Source: GAS188 sp035949255
GTDB taxonomy: Bacteria; Pseudomonadota; Alphaproteobacteria; Rhizobiales; Beijerinckiaceae
Length of the DNA: 17,775 bases
Assembly: GCA_035949255.1 (NCBI GenBank)
Contig: DASZIL010000052.1
Span: forward strand, 1-17,775
Direction of reading: 5' to 3'
Shown in pieces: positions 7,179 to 14,190 of the stretch. The translations under genes were made by a program, and so were the position numbers. The notes below the pieces were generated by a model. That model saw only the letters and a list, made by a program, of their open reading frames with translations, ran no database searches and had not been told where the DNA came from. Each line of letters opens with the position of its first letter. The first letter of the stretch is position 1.

Positions 7179-7781
7179 TCAAACAGGGAAGCCCAGGGGC
7201 ATTAAGCCGATCGAGCGCTCGGTATTTGACAATTGTGCAGCGCGCGCCATGGCGTCATCATCAAACCCGCCAATGAATACCGTGGCAAGCTGTAGCGCGG
7301 CAGCCGCCAGAGCTGCATTTTGTGCCGCGTGTCCCGCCTCTAACCACACATATCTTTCGGCACGTCCAACTGGCGGTTGATCGGCATAGGGAGCCGTCGT
7401 TCGTTCAAAAACCGCGGAGATGTGCAGCACCGCCGCGGCGTTCGCAACCCAAGACGCTTCGAACGTTGCCGCCGCGATCTTCGGGAGAGGGTTTTCATTT
7501 GTCTCCAAGGCGTTGAGCCCATGTCGATCCACGTCGTATCGATAGAGGCCGGGCTGCAGGGATTCAACGCGTCGAACCGCAAGGGTAAGCTCCAGTGGAT
7601 ACCGTGCGCCGGCGGAGGGCACCAAACGCTTGTCCTCGTCATGTCGACGCCCCTGGGCGGCGAAAAGCAGGACGCTCACGTGATCCAGTGCAAGCTCTCG
7701 GTCCATGAAATCGCTGGCCGACTGACGCATGTCCAAGCGCACGGCGCGGATCAGCCTATCGGGTTTCGGCAAGGGGATCAT
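7179..7781 (-). CDS. Orphan SagB/ThcOx-type FMN-dependent oxidoreductase
   Basis: Nitroreductase-fold flavoprotein of 200 residues. SagB/ThcOx enzymes oxidise azolines to thiazoles or oxazoles in RiPP biosynthesis, but many stand-alone members have unknown roles. Recognisable features are IPLPKPDR at the N-terminus, LLFAAQG, VPSAGARYPLEL (the family's PSAGALYPLE), GLYRYDVDRHGL, and the helix EAGHAAQNAALAAAAL, the usual FMN/dimer helix. The start is ATG 7781, preceded at a 7-base gap by a strong GGAGG; the open frame extends further upstream without family similarity. No YcaO cyclodehydratase, E1-like partner or precursor peptide is visible nearby, so a RiPP role is not supported. The gene looks less GC-rich than its neighbours and sits where ruvCA would be expected, which hints at insertion or transfer. 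Confidence 0.85.
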   Translation of the reverse strand: MIPLPKPDRLIRAVRLDMRQSASDFMDRELALDHVSVLLFAAQGRRHDEDKRLVPSAGARYPLELTLAVRRVESLQPGLYRYDVDRHGLNALETNENPLPKIAAATFEASWVANAAAVLHISAVFERTTAPYADQPPVGRAERYVWLEAGHAAQNAALAAAALQLATVFIGGFDDDAMARAAQLSNTERSIGLMPLGFPV

Positions 7782-7870
7782 ACGATCGCCTCCAGGTACA
7801 GTCGCTGTGCCCCTTCGCAGTGCCGCCCGCGTGCCGCAGGAGCCAATCGCTCGATCATGAGCCGCGCGAG

Positions 7871-7932
7871 GTGCAACTGAAGGGGGTGAATGCAAAAGTG
7901 CAATTAGCTCTGCACGAAATTCGTGATTTCAC
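7871..7932. promoter_or_regulatory. Cluster of dyads and direct repeats, putative operator
   Basis: Within 62 bases lie three TGCAA copies (starting at 7872, 7891 and 7899), an inverted repeat GTGCA-N8-TGCAC (7898-7902 and 7911-7915), a perfect 13-bp palindrome with arms CACGAA and TTCGTG around one A (7913-7925), and an imperfect dyad with arms GTGA and TCAC (7923-7932). The elements share bases, as binding sites for a dimeric regulator often do. The location about 90-150 bases before the SagB-like gene and about 180 before trkH fits control of either. No regulator gene is adjacent and the factor is unknown. Confidence 0.4.
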
Positions 7933-8067
7933 AACGACGCTGAATGCCAGCTCACCAATCTAGCTTCGGTTGGGAGCGCCTTCGATGCGGGAAAGTCCAA
8001 GCTCGGCCTTACATTTGAATTGTTTCGGCGCTCGATGCATGACAGACGCGCGACAAGCTGGCAATTT

Positions 8068-8089
8068 GGCGAAGCGGCGGCGCTTCGCC
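8068..8089 (+). promoter_or_regulatory. Stem-loop directly upstream of the trkH ribosome binding site
   Basis: Perfect 9-bp arms GGCGAAGCG and CGCTTCGCC enclose the tetraloop GCGG. The stem ends six bases before the AAGAG that serves as Shine-Dalgarno for ATG 8108. There is no following T-run, so it is not an intrinsic terminator; an RNA structure limiting translation initiation is possible. If translation began at ATG 8039, the stem would lie inside coding sequence. Confidence 0.4.
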
Positions 8090-8107
8090 CCGCGCAAGAG
8101 TGATTCG

Positions 8108-9547
8108 ATGGATCCGCGACCGTCCGTAACCGCCGCCGCCAGCCTGCTGCTCATCCTCGCGTTCTCTTTCGTCCTGACGGCCGCCGTGGCCGCGCTCGGC
8201 GATGGGCGAGACGCGGTGCTCTTTCTCGCCTGCGCCGCGGCGGCCGCCTTCCTCGGGATCGGGCTCAGGCTCGTCGCTCGGTCGGATCGGGAAGACGCCT
8301 CGCTCAGCGCGCGCGAATTGCCGCTCTTCGCGACCGGAACGGCGCTCTTGCTCGTGGTATTCGCCGCCGTCCCCTTCGCGCTCGGCTCGAGCAAGATGCC
8401 GCTCGCCGCCGCGGTCTTCGAGGCATCCTCGGGCCTCATGACGAATGGGGCGAGCGCTTTCCCTTCGCTCGACACCGCCGGAACCGGGCTCTTGTTTTTT
8501 CGAGCGCTTCTGCAGTTCCTGGGAGGAGGGCTCTTCCTCGCCCTGATGATCTGCCTTCTGCCTCATGGGCAAGGCCAGAGCGATGGTTTCTGGATGCCGG
8601 ACGGGCCGAATTGGGAAGCCTCGCGGCTTTACCGCGTCGCGCCGCGCGTGCTCGGCGTCTACGCGGCGCTCACGCTTCTGTGCGCCATCGCTTATTTCGC
8701 CGGCGGCATGTCGAGCTTCGATGCCGTGGCGCATGCCTTCTCGACCCTCTCGACGGGTGGTTTCTCGACGCACGCGGCCTCCTTCAATTTCTTCAGAAGG
8801 ACCGATCTGCAATGGATCGCCATCATCTTCATGCTGCTCGCGGCCTTGCCGCTCGGCACCGTGGCCATGTTGCTCAAGGGCGAGCTGCAGCCGCTTCTGA
8901 AGCACCGGGAGGTGCAGCTCTTCCTCGGCGTCACCGCGGTCATCGCCGCGCTCGCCTGGACCCATCTTGCGCTCGCCGGCCTCGAGAGCGGCTGGGTCGG
9001 CTTGCGCCACGCCATATTCGACGTGGTGAGCCGCATCACCACGACCGGCTTCGAGGCCGGGGAGCCCGGGCGGCGCGGCGATTTCCATGTGCTCTTGTTG
9101 ATCGTCGCCGCCCTCATCGGCGGCTGCGCGGGCTCGGCCGCGGGCGGCTTGCGCCCGATCCGGCTCGCCGTGCTGATCCAAGGCATGCGCCGTTCCTTCA
9201 TCCGTTTCGTGCATCCTCACGCGGCAGTGCCTTTCACCCATGGCGGGAGGCGTCTTCGCGAGGAGGCGGTGACCACGGTCTTCGCCTTCGCGGTCATTTA
9301 TTTCGCGGCCTTCGTCGTGCTGAGTCTCGCTCTCGTGCTCGCCGGGCTCGGCGCGGGGAGCGCGCTCACCGCGGCCGTCATGGCCTTGACCAAGGCGGGC
9401 CCTGCCTTCGGCCCGGGCCTCATGGCCGCCGATTACGTCAAGCTGCCGGCCGCGGCGCATTGGATCTTGGCGGGCGGCATGATCGTCGGCCGGCTCGAGG
9501 TGATCATGGCGGTCGTGCTCTTTCTGCCCGGCTATTGGCGGCGCTGA
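8108..9547 (+). CDS. trkH: TrkH/KtrB-family potassium transport membrane subunit
   Basis: Inner-membrane potassium-translocating subunit of 479 residues, normal for TrkH. It shows the four M1-P-M2 repeats: pore segments SGLMTNGAS (filter Gly114), STLSTGGFST (Gly217-218), ITTTGFE (Gly314) and TKAGPAFGPG (Gly431). The supporting motifs FRALLQFLGGG and GGCAGSAAGG are the family's LQWxGG and GGCSGS blocks. In the first filter an Asn (TNGAS) stands where TTGAS/TTGAT is usual, and the fourth is the customary divergent one. The start is ATG 8108 after AAGAG; the open frame also offers 8039 and 7970, which would add an arginine-rich extension. The gating partner TrkA (RCK/NAD-binding) is not in the window. 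argE follows after 22 bases, possibly in the same transcript. Confidence 0.92.
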   Translation: MDPRPSVTAAASLLLILAFSFVLTAAVAALGDGRDAVLFLACAAAAAFLGIGLRLVARSDREDASLSARELPLFATGTALLLVVFAAVPFALGSSKMPLAAAVFEASSGLMTNGASAFPSLDTAGTGLLFFRALLQFLGGGLFLALMICLLPHGQGQSDGFWMPDGPNWEASRLYRVAPRVLGVYAALTLLCAIAYFAGGMSSFDAVAHAFSTLSTGGFSTHAASFNFFRRTDLQWIAIIFMLLAALPLGTVAMLLKGELQPLLKHREVQLFLGVTAVIAALAWTHLALAGLESGWVGLRHAIFDVVSRITTTGFEAGEPGRRGDFHVLLLIVAALIGGCAGSAAGGLRPIRLAVLIQGMRRSFIRFVHPHAAVPFTHGGRRLREEAVTTVFAFAVIYFAAFVVLSLALVLAGLGAGSALTAAVMALTKAGPAFGPGLMAADYVKLPAAAHWILAGGMIVGRLEVIMAVVLFLPGYWRR

Positions 9548-9569
9548 AGACGTTCGAGAAGGAGAGACG

Positions 9570-10751
9570 ATGACAAGCGACAGGAGCGTGGGCCGCGATG
9601 AGGTGACCGCGATATTGCAGCGCCTCGTTTCTTTCGACACGGAGAGTTCCCGCTCCAACCTCGAACTCATCGACTATGTCGATGGCTATCTGCGCGATCT
9701 TGGGGTCGCGAGCATAAGGATGCCGAATGCGGCGGGCGACAAGGCGACCTTATTCGCCACCATCGGTCCCACGGACCGCGGCGGCATTTGCCTTTCGGGC
9801 CACACCGATGTCGTTCCGGTCGCGGGCCAGAGCTGGACGAGCGATCCGTTCAAGCTTCGCCTCGCCGATGGCAAGGCCTATGGGCGGGGCGCCGTCGACA
9901 TGAAAGGGTTTTGCGCGCTCGCGCTCGCCCACGTGCCGCTTTTCCAGAAGAGCGCGCTCAAGACGCCGATCCATCTCATCCTCTCCTATGACGAGGAGAC
10001 GACCTGCCTCGGCGTCGAGGAGCCGATCGCGCGCATCGGCGCGGACCTTCCGCGCCCGCGTGCCGTGATCGTCGGCGAGCCGACCTCGATGCAGCCGGCC
10101 GACGCCCACAAGAGCGTCGTCACCTTCAACACTTATGTGCACGGTTTCGAGGCGCATTCCTCGAAACCCGAGCTCGGCGTGAGCGCCATCAAGGGCGCCG
10201 TGATGCTGATGTCCGAGCTCGATCGCATCGGCGAGGAGATGATCGCGCGCGGCGAGCCGACCGGGCGTTTCGATCCGCCTTATACCAGCTTGCATATCGG
10301 GGAGGTGCATGGCGGCACGGCGCGCAACATCATGGCGAAGCTCTGCAGCTTCTATTGGGAATTCCGCGGGGTGCCGGGCCTCGATCCCGCCGAGATTCCG
10401 GCGCGCCTCGAGCGTTACGCGCAAGAGGTCGTGCTGCCGCGCCTTACCGCTCGCGGCAAGCCCGCGCGCATCGAGACGATCAATGAGGTGTCGGTGCCGG
10501 GCCTTTCACCGGATCCCGGTTCGGTCGCCGAGACCTTGGCGCTCAAGCTCACCGGGCGAAACCGCCCGGTCACCGTCGCCTACGGCAGCGAGGCCGGCCA
10601 TTTCCAGGGAGCGCGTCTCCCGACCATCCTTTGCGGCCCCGGCTCGATCGATCAGGCGCACCAACCCGATGAATTCATCACGCTCGAGCAAATCGATGCC
10701 GGCGCTGCCTTCATGCGCGATCTCGCGCAATGGTGCGCGACGAACGGTTGA
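9570..10751 (+). CDS. argE: Acetylornithine deacetylase (M20 metallopeptidase family)
   Basis: Cytoplasmic zinc enzyme of 393 residues that removes acetate from N-acetylornithine to give ornithine. The M20 ligands are in place: SGHTDVVP (His78, catalytic Asp80), GRGAVDMKG (Asp110), YDEETTCLG (Glu142 as the likely general base, Glu143 as a metal ligand), VGEPT (Glu170) and a C-terminal AHQPDEF His. A dimerisation lid domain is inserted at about residues 178-295. GAAGGAGAG just before ATG 9570 is a strong ribosome binding site. It lies 22 bases after trkH and is convergent with hslO. Argininosuccinate-independent neighbours argF and argD nearby favour ArgE over the similar DapE or generic M20 hydrolases. 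Many alphaproteobacteria recycle the acetyl group with ArgJ, so ArgE may be redundant here; that cannot be judged from this window. Confidence 0.92.
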   Translation: MTSDRSVGRDEVTAILQRLVSFDTESSRSNLELIDYVDGYLRDLGVASIRMPNAAGDKATLFATIGPTDRGGICLSGHTDVVPVAGQSWTSDPFKLRLADGKAYGRGAVDMKGFCALALAHVPLFQKSALKTPIHLILSYDEETTCLGVEEPIARIGADLPRPRAVIVGEPTSMQPADAHKSVVTFNTYVHGFEAHSSKPELGVSAIKGAVMLMSELDRIGEEMIARGEPTGRFDPPYTSLHIGEVHGGTARNIMAKLCSFYWEFRGVPGLDPAEIPARLERYAQEVVLPRLTARGKPARIETINEVSVPGLSPDPGSVAETLALKLTGRNRPVTVAYGSEAGHFQGARLPTILCGPGSIDQAHQPDEFITLEQIDAGAAFMRDLAQWCATNG

Positions 10752-10838
10752 GGGGAGCACTCGACGGATCGATCTCTCCCTGCGGGATAGGTGAGGAAGC
10801 GAAGCAAAACAAGCCGGTTGAGGTTCAAGACCGCGGCA

Positions 10839-11882
10839 TCATGCCTTCGCGTCGGCCTTGGGCTCCTCCGCCACCTCCTCCGGCGCGACCCGGTAGCGGG
10901 CCGAGCAGAATTCGCAGGTCACCGTGATCATCCCGTCATCGGCGATCATCTCGCGCCGCTCGGCCTCGCTGAAGCTTCGCAACATGGAAAGGATGCGCCT
11001 TTGCGAGCATTGGCAAGCCTCCTTGAGCCGCGTCGGCTCGAAGGCGCGCACGCCGCGCTCGTGGAAGAGCCGCACGAGGAGCCGCTCGGCCGAAAGCATC
11101 GGGTCGATGAGCTCGTGATCCTCGATCGTGTCGGCGAGCATGCGCGCCTCGGTCCAGGCGTCATCCTCCTTCGCGGGCGCCGCCTCCTCGTAAGACGGAG
11201 GCGCGTCGCCGCCCGGAAGGTCGCGCGGCTTTCGACGCTCGCTCGCCTTCGGCAGGAACTGCACCAGGAGCCCGCCGGCCGCCCATGACGGGCCCGCGCT
11301 ATGGCCGCCGTCGCTTCCGTTCGCGCCCGGCACGTAAAGCTCGCCGGCCGCAAGCCGCACGCGCGTCGGAATTTGCTCAGATTGCGTGAAATAATGGTGG
11401 GCCGCTTCCTCGAGGCTTTGGCCCTTGAGTGCAACGAGGCCCTGATATCGGGCGCGATCGCCTTCGGCGGGATCGATGGTGAGCGCGAGATGCCCGTTGC
11501 CGATGAGGCCCCCGCCGCTCTGCTTCTCCTTGGGAAGGGCCGCGACCTTCTTCTCATCGAAGCGCGCATAGGCGCGGAAGCTGTCGGGCCAGCGAAAATC
11601 GACAACGATCATGCTGACCGGCCCGTCCGTCTTGGTCTGAAGCTGGAATCGCCCTTCGATCTTGAGCGAGGCGCCGAGCAGCACTGTGAGTGCCGAGGCC
11701 TCGGCGAGGAGGCGCGACACGGGCTCCGGATAGGCATGGCGGCCGATGACCGCATCGATCGAGGCGCCAAGCTTGACCACGCGCCCTCGCGTGTCGAGCG
11801 CGTCCACCGAGAAGGGGAGGATGCGGTCGCTCGCGGCTCCATATGGATCATGCGCCCCCTCCATGGTGGGGGGCGCGCTCAT
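10839..11882 (-). CDS. hslO: Redox-regulated chaperone Hsp33
   Basis: Holdase chaperone of 347 residues activated by oxidation: four cysteines bind zinc when reduced, and disulfide formation unfolds the C-terminal region to expose substrate-binding surface. The zinc centre is CQCS (Cys290, Cys292) and CEFC (Cys323, Cys326). The N-terminal folded domain is recognisable from RILPFSVDALDTRGRVVKL onward. The ATG at 11882 overlaps the argF stop as ATGA; the frame is open further upstream across argF but that part is a shadow. A low-complexity acidic segment (about 225-245) with Pro, Glu and Ala is inserted between the domains, and the tail after Cys326 is Glu/Ala-rich. Placement after argF is typical of Hyphomicrobiales. 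Expression probably follows the arg operon unless an internal promoter exists. Confidence 0.95.
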   Translation of the reverse strand: MSAPPTMEGAHDPYGAASDRILPFSVDALDTRGRVVKLGASIDAVIGRHAYPEPVSRLLAEASALTVLLGASLKIEGRFQLQTKTDGPVSMIVVDFRWPDSFRAYARFDEKKVAALPKEKQSGGGLIGNGHLALTIDPAEGDRARYQGLVALKGQSLEEAAHHYFTQSEQIPTRVRLAAGELYVPGANGSDGGHSAGPSWAAGGLLVQFLPKASERRKPRDLPGGDAPPSYEEAAPAKEDDAWTEARMLADTIEDHELIDPMLSAERLLVRLFHERGVRAFEPTRLKEACQCSQRRILSMLRSFSEAERREMIADDGMITVTCEFCSARYRVAPEEVAEEPKADAKA

Positions 11883-12838
11883 CGGCCTGTCGCTCCCAGG
11901 CACCAGGCGAGAATGCCTTTTTGTGCGTGAAGCCGGTTCTCGGCCTCGTCGAAGACCACCGATTGCGGGCCGTCGATCACCGCGTCGGTGACCTCCTCGC
12001 CGCGATGCGCGGGCAAGCAATGCATGAAGATCGCGTCCTCCTTCGCCACGCGCATCAGCTTGTCGTTCACCTGATAACGCTGCAGCAGGTTGTGTCGCCG
12101 CCCCTCGTCCTCGTCGCCCATCGAGACCCAGCAATCCGTCACCACGCAATCGGAGCCTTCGACCGCCTCGAAAGGGTCGCTGGTAAGCGTGATGCGCGCA
12201 CCGTTCTCCCGCGCCCAGTCGGTAAGATCGTCCTTGACGCTCAATTCCGGCGGCGTCGCGATGCGAAGGTCGAAGTCGAAGCGCGAGGCCGCGTGCACCC
12301 AGGAGCCGAGCACGTTGTTGGCATCGCCCGACCAGGCGATGGTGCGCCCGGCGATCGGCCCCTTGCGTTCCTCGAAGGTCATGACATCCGCCATCACCTG
12401 GCAGGGATGGGACATCTTCGAGAGGCCGTTGATCACGGGCACGGTCGCATTCGCAGCGAGCTCGCGCATGGCGGCATGATCCAGCATGCGGATCATGATG
12501 GCGTCGACATAGCGCGAGAGCACGCGCGCCGTATCGGCGATCGATTCGCCCCGGCCGAGCTGCATCTCCTTGCCTGTCAGCATGATCGTGTCGCCGCCGA
12601 GCTGGCGCATGCCGACGTCGAAGGAGACGCGTGTGCGTGTCGACGGCTTGTCGAAGACCATCGCGAGCACCTTGCCGGCAAGCGGACGCTCGCACGGCGC
12701 CTCGCCCCGCTTGAAACCCGCCTTCATGGCGCGGGCGTGCTCGATGAGCCCTCTCAGGTCCCTCGCGGTGAAATCGGAAAGATCGAGGAAGTGACGCGGA
12801 AGAGACATGGCTGGAAGAGAAATGGCTGGAAGAGACAT
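11879..12838 (-). CDS. argF: Ornithine carbamoyltransferase, anabolic
   Basis: Cytoplasmic trimeric enzyme of 319 residues joining ornithine and carbamoyl phosphate to citrulline. The carbamoyl-phosphate loop STRTR is at 66-70, HPCQ at 144-147, the ornithine-side DCWVSMG near 235-241, and the catalytic HCLP at 273-276. The start at 12838 has GTGAGG eight bases upstream, overlapping the argD stop. The N-terminus MSLPAISLPAMSLPR is encoded by nearly three copies of a 15-base unit, so the first ten residues are an extra extension; the family core (HFLDL) starts at residue 16, and ATG 12808 in the third copy would give the usual N-terminus. Ten bases separate it from argD, and it overlaps hslO by four. 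Confidence 0.96.
   Translation of the reverse strand: MSLPAISLPAMSLPRHFLDLSDFTARDLRGLIEHARAMKAGFKRGEAPCERPLAGKVLAMVFDKPSTRTRVSFDVGMRQLGGDTIMLTGKEMQLGRGESIADTARVLSRYVDAIMIRMLDHAAMRELAANATVPVINGLSKMSHPCQVMADVMTFEERKGPIAGRTIAWSGDANNVLGSWVHAASRFDFDLRIATPPELSVKDDLTDWARENGARITLTSDPFEAVEGSDCVVTDCWVSMGDEDEGRRHNLLQRYQVNDKLMRVAKEDAIFMHCLPAHRGEEVTDAVIDGPQSVVFDEAENRLHAQKGILAWCLGATGR
12799..12838 (-). repeat. 15-bp tandem repeat covering the argF start
   Basis: Read on the minus strand from 12838, the unit ATGTCTCTTCCAGCC occurs as copy 1 (12838-12824), copy 2 with ATT in place of ATG (12823-12809), and a partial copy 3 beginning ATGTCTCTTCC (12808-12798). The copies encode MSLPA, ISLPA and MSLPR. The repeat length is a multiple of three, so copy-number change would only lengthen or shorten the N-terminus and move the start codon relative to the ribosome binding site. 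Confidence 0.85.
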
Positions 12839-12848
12839 GGCACGGGCC

Positions 12849-14048
12849 TCACTCCGCCGCCCGGCGAGGGGTGGCCTCTTCGACGCGGGTCGCGGCCGCG
12901 TCGAGCCGGCGGATCACCTCGCCGATATCGGCGTCCGTTATGGTGAGCGGCGGCAGAAGCCGCACGGTGTTGTCGCCGGCCGGCACGACGAGGAGCTTCT
13001 CGGCGCGCGCGGCGCTCGTGAACTCCGTGTTCGACGTCTCGAGGCGAAGCCCGATCAAGAGGCCGTCGCCGCGAATTTCGGCGATGACGCCGGGATGACG
13101 GTCCTTGAGCTCGGCAAGCCGCTGCTTCAAGAGCAGGGCCTTGCGCTCGACCTCCTCGAGGAAGCCGGGCGCCAGCACCACGTCGAGCACCGCATTGCCG
13201 CAAGCCATGGCGAGCGGATTGCCGCCGAAGGTTGTGCCATGCGTGCCCACGGTCATGCCGCGCGCGGCGTGCTCCGTCGCGAGGCAGGCGCCGAGCGGAA
13301 AGCCGCCGCCGATGCCCTTGGCGACGGAGAGGATGTCGGGCGTAACGCCGATCTTCTCATGAGCGAAGAAGCGCCCCGAACGGCCAACCCCGGTCTGCAC
13401 CTCGTCGAAGATCAGCATGAGGCCGTGCTTGTCGGCGAGCGCGCGCAGATGGCGCAGGGTTTGCGGGTTGACGACGCGCACCCCGCCTTCGGCCATGATC
13501 GGCTCGATCATGAAGGCTGCGCTCTCGGGGCCGATCCATTTCTCGATCGCGGCCATATCATCGATGCTCACCTGGTCGAAACCGTCGACCTTGGGCCCGA
13601 ACCCATCGATATATTTCTGCTGCCCGCCGGCCGCGATGGTAGCGAGCGTGCGCCCATGGAAGGCACCCTCGAAGGTGAGGATACGGTAGCGTTCCGGATG
13701 ACCGCCGTGCGCGTGGAACTTGCGCGCCATCTTGATGGCACATTCATTAGCTTCGGCGCCCGAATTCACGAAGAACACCTTGTCGGCGAAGCTCGCCGCG
13801 ACGAGGCGCTCGGCGAGCCGCTCTCCGCCCGGAATGCGCATCAGATTCGAGACGTGCCAGACCTTCTGCGCCTGCTCGACGAGCGCGCCCACGAGATGGG
13901 GATGGGCATGGCCGAGCGAATTCACCGCGATGCCGCCGCCGGCATCGAGATAGGCATCACCCTTCGTGTCATAAAGCCACGACCCCTCGCCTCGCTCGAA
14001 GGAGAGATCCGCACGCGCGAATGTCGGCAATAATGCTGACGTCGTCAC
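12849..14048 (-). CDS. argD: Acetylornithine/succinyldiaminopimelate aminotransferase
   Basis: Cytoplasmic class-III PLP aminotransferase of 399 residues converting N-acetylglutamate semialdehyde to N-acetylornithine with glutamate as donor. It has the PLP phosphate/ring contacts NSGAEANE (about 95-102) and FEGAFHGRT, the DEVQTGVGRSG segment (Asp215) and Schiff-base Lys244 in SVAKGIGGGFPLG. The start is GTG 14048, preceded by an excellent GGGAGGA; the frame extends 56 codons upstream to ATG 14216, but that extension crosses the promoter and has no family similarity. Length fits ArgD. The overlap of ArgD with DapC/AstC activity means a lysine-pathway role is also possible. First gene of the argD-argF-hslO operon; its leader carries a terminator-like hairpin. 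Confidence 0.96.
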   Translation of the reverse strand: MTTSALLPTFARADLSFERGEGSWLYDTKGDAYLDAGGGIAVNSLGHAHPHLVGALVEQAQKVWHVSNLMRIPGGERLAERLVAASFADKVFFVNSGAEANECAIKMARKFHAHGGHPERYRILTFEGAFHGRTLATIAAGGQQKYIDGFGPKVDGFDQVSIDDMAAIEKWIGPESAAFMIEPIMAEGGVRVVNPQTLRHLRALADKHGLMLIFDEVQTGVGRSGRFFAHEKIGVTPDILSVAKGIGGGFPLGACLATEHAARGMTVGTHGTTFGGNPLAMACGNAVLDVVLAPGFLEEVERKALLLKQRLAELKDRHPGVIAEIRGDGLLIGLRLETSNTEFTSAARAEKLLVVPAGDNTVRLLPPLTITDADIGEVIRRLDAAATRVEEATPRRAAE

Positions 14049-14100
14049 GACTATCCTCCCGTTGCAAGACGAGCGCTCGGTGATGATGTGCCCTGGCGCC

Positions 14101-14129
14101 AAAAATGAAATCGCCGCCCCGCGGGCGGC
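14101..14129 (-). terminator. Terminator/attenuator-like hairpin in the argD leader
   Basis: On the minus strand a perfect 7-bp stem (GCCGCCC and GGGCGGC, loop GCG; 14129-14113) is followed directly by GATTTCATTTTT (14112-14101). This is the form of a rho-independent terminator, oriented with argD transcription and ending about 50 bases before the GTG start. It may attenuate the operon or protect the 5' end. I see no alternative antiterminator pairing or obvious leader peptide, and the T-tract is interrupted, so function is uncertain. Confidence 0.5.
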
Positions 14130-14139
14130 ACGAACGCAT

Positions 14140-14167
14140 ACCATAGCTCGCGGATGGCGCCTGTCAA
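14140..14167 (-). promoter_or_regulatory. Sigma-70-like promoter of argD-argF-hslO
   Basis: On the minus strand a consensus -35 TTGACA (14167-14162) and a -10 TATGGT (14145-14140, four of six) are separated by 16 bases. Transcription would start near 14133, only a few bases before the leader hairpin. This is the best hexamer pair I found in the window. It sits in the divergent gap between argD and the HAD gene. Confidence 0.6.
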
Positions 14168-14190
14168 ATGGCCCGCGTTGAGCGTTGTTT

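Larger units (their letters stand above)
7782..8107. other. Divergent intergenic region between the sagB-like gene and trkH
   Basis: This 326-base gap holds no convincing gene. The part 7865-7970 is clearly AT-richer than its surroundings and carries clustered dyads and TGCA-containing repeats (see the operator-like entry). The part 7995-8107 is GC-rich and ends with a stem-loop before the trkH start. Open frames crossing it are upstream extensions of the flanking genes and lack family similarity. Both flanking promoters must lie here, but I cannot fix a convincing -35/-10 pair for either. Confidence 0.6.

Noticed and set aside
5992..7380. 462-codon open frame on the plus strand opposite ruvB and ybgC
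   Set aside because: It mirrors two well-supported genes, has Arg/Asp/Ala-rich composition and no recognisable motif.
7179..7895. RiPP biosynthesis cluster around the SagB-like gene
   Set aside because: No YcaO, E1-like protein, transporter or precursor peptide is visible; the flanking genes are housekeeping.
8009..9670. 553-codon open frame on the minus strand opposite trkH
   Set aside because: It is antisense to a clear TrkH gene, rich in Glu, Arg and Gly with no domain, as expected for a shadow frame in GC-rich coding sequence.
10752..10838. Bidirectional terminator between convergent argE and hslO
   Set aside because: I found no stable stem with a T-run on either strand in these 87 bases.
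11883..12695. Upstream in-frame extension of hslO across argF
   Set aside because: Hsp33 similarity begins at ATG 11882, which overlaps the argF stop; the extension is another frame of argF.
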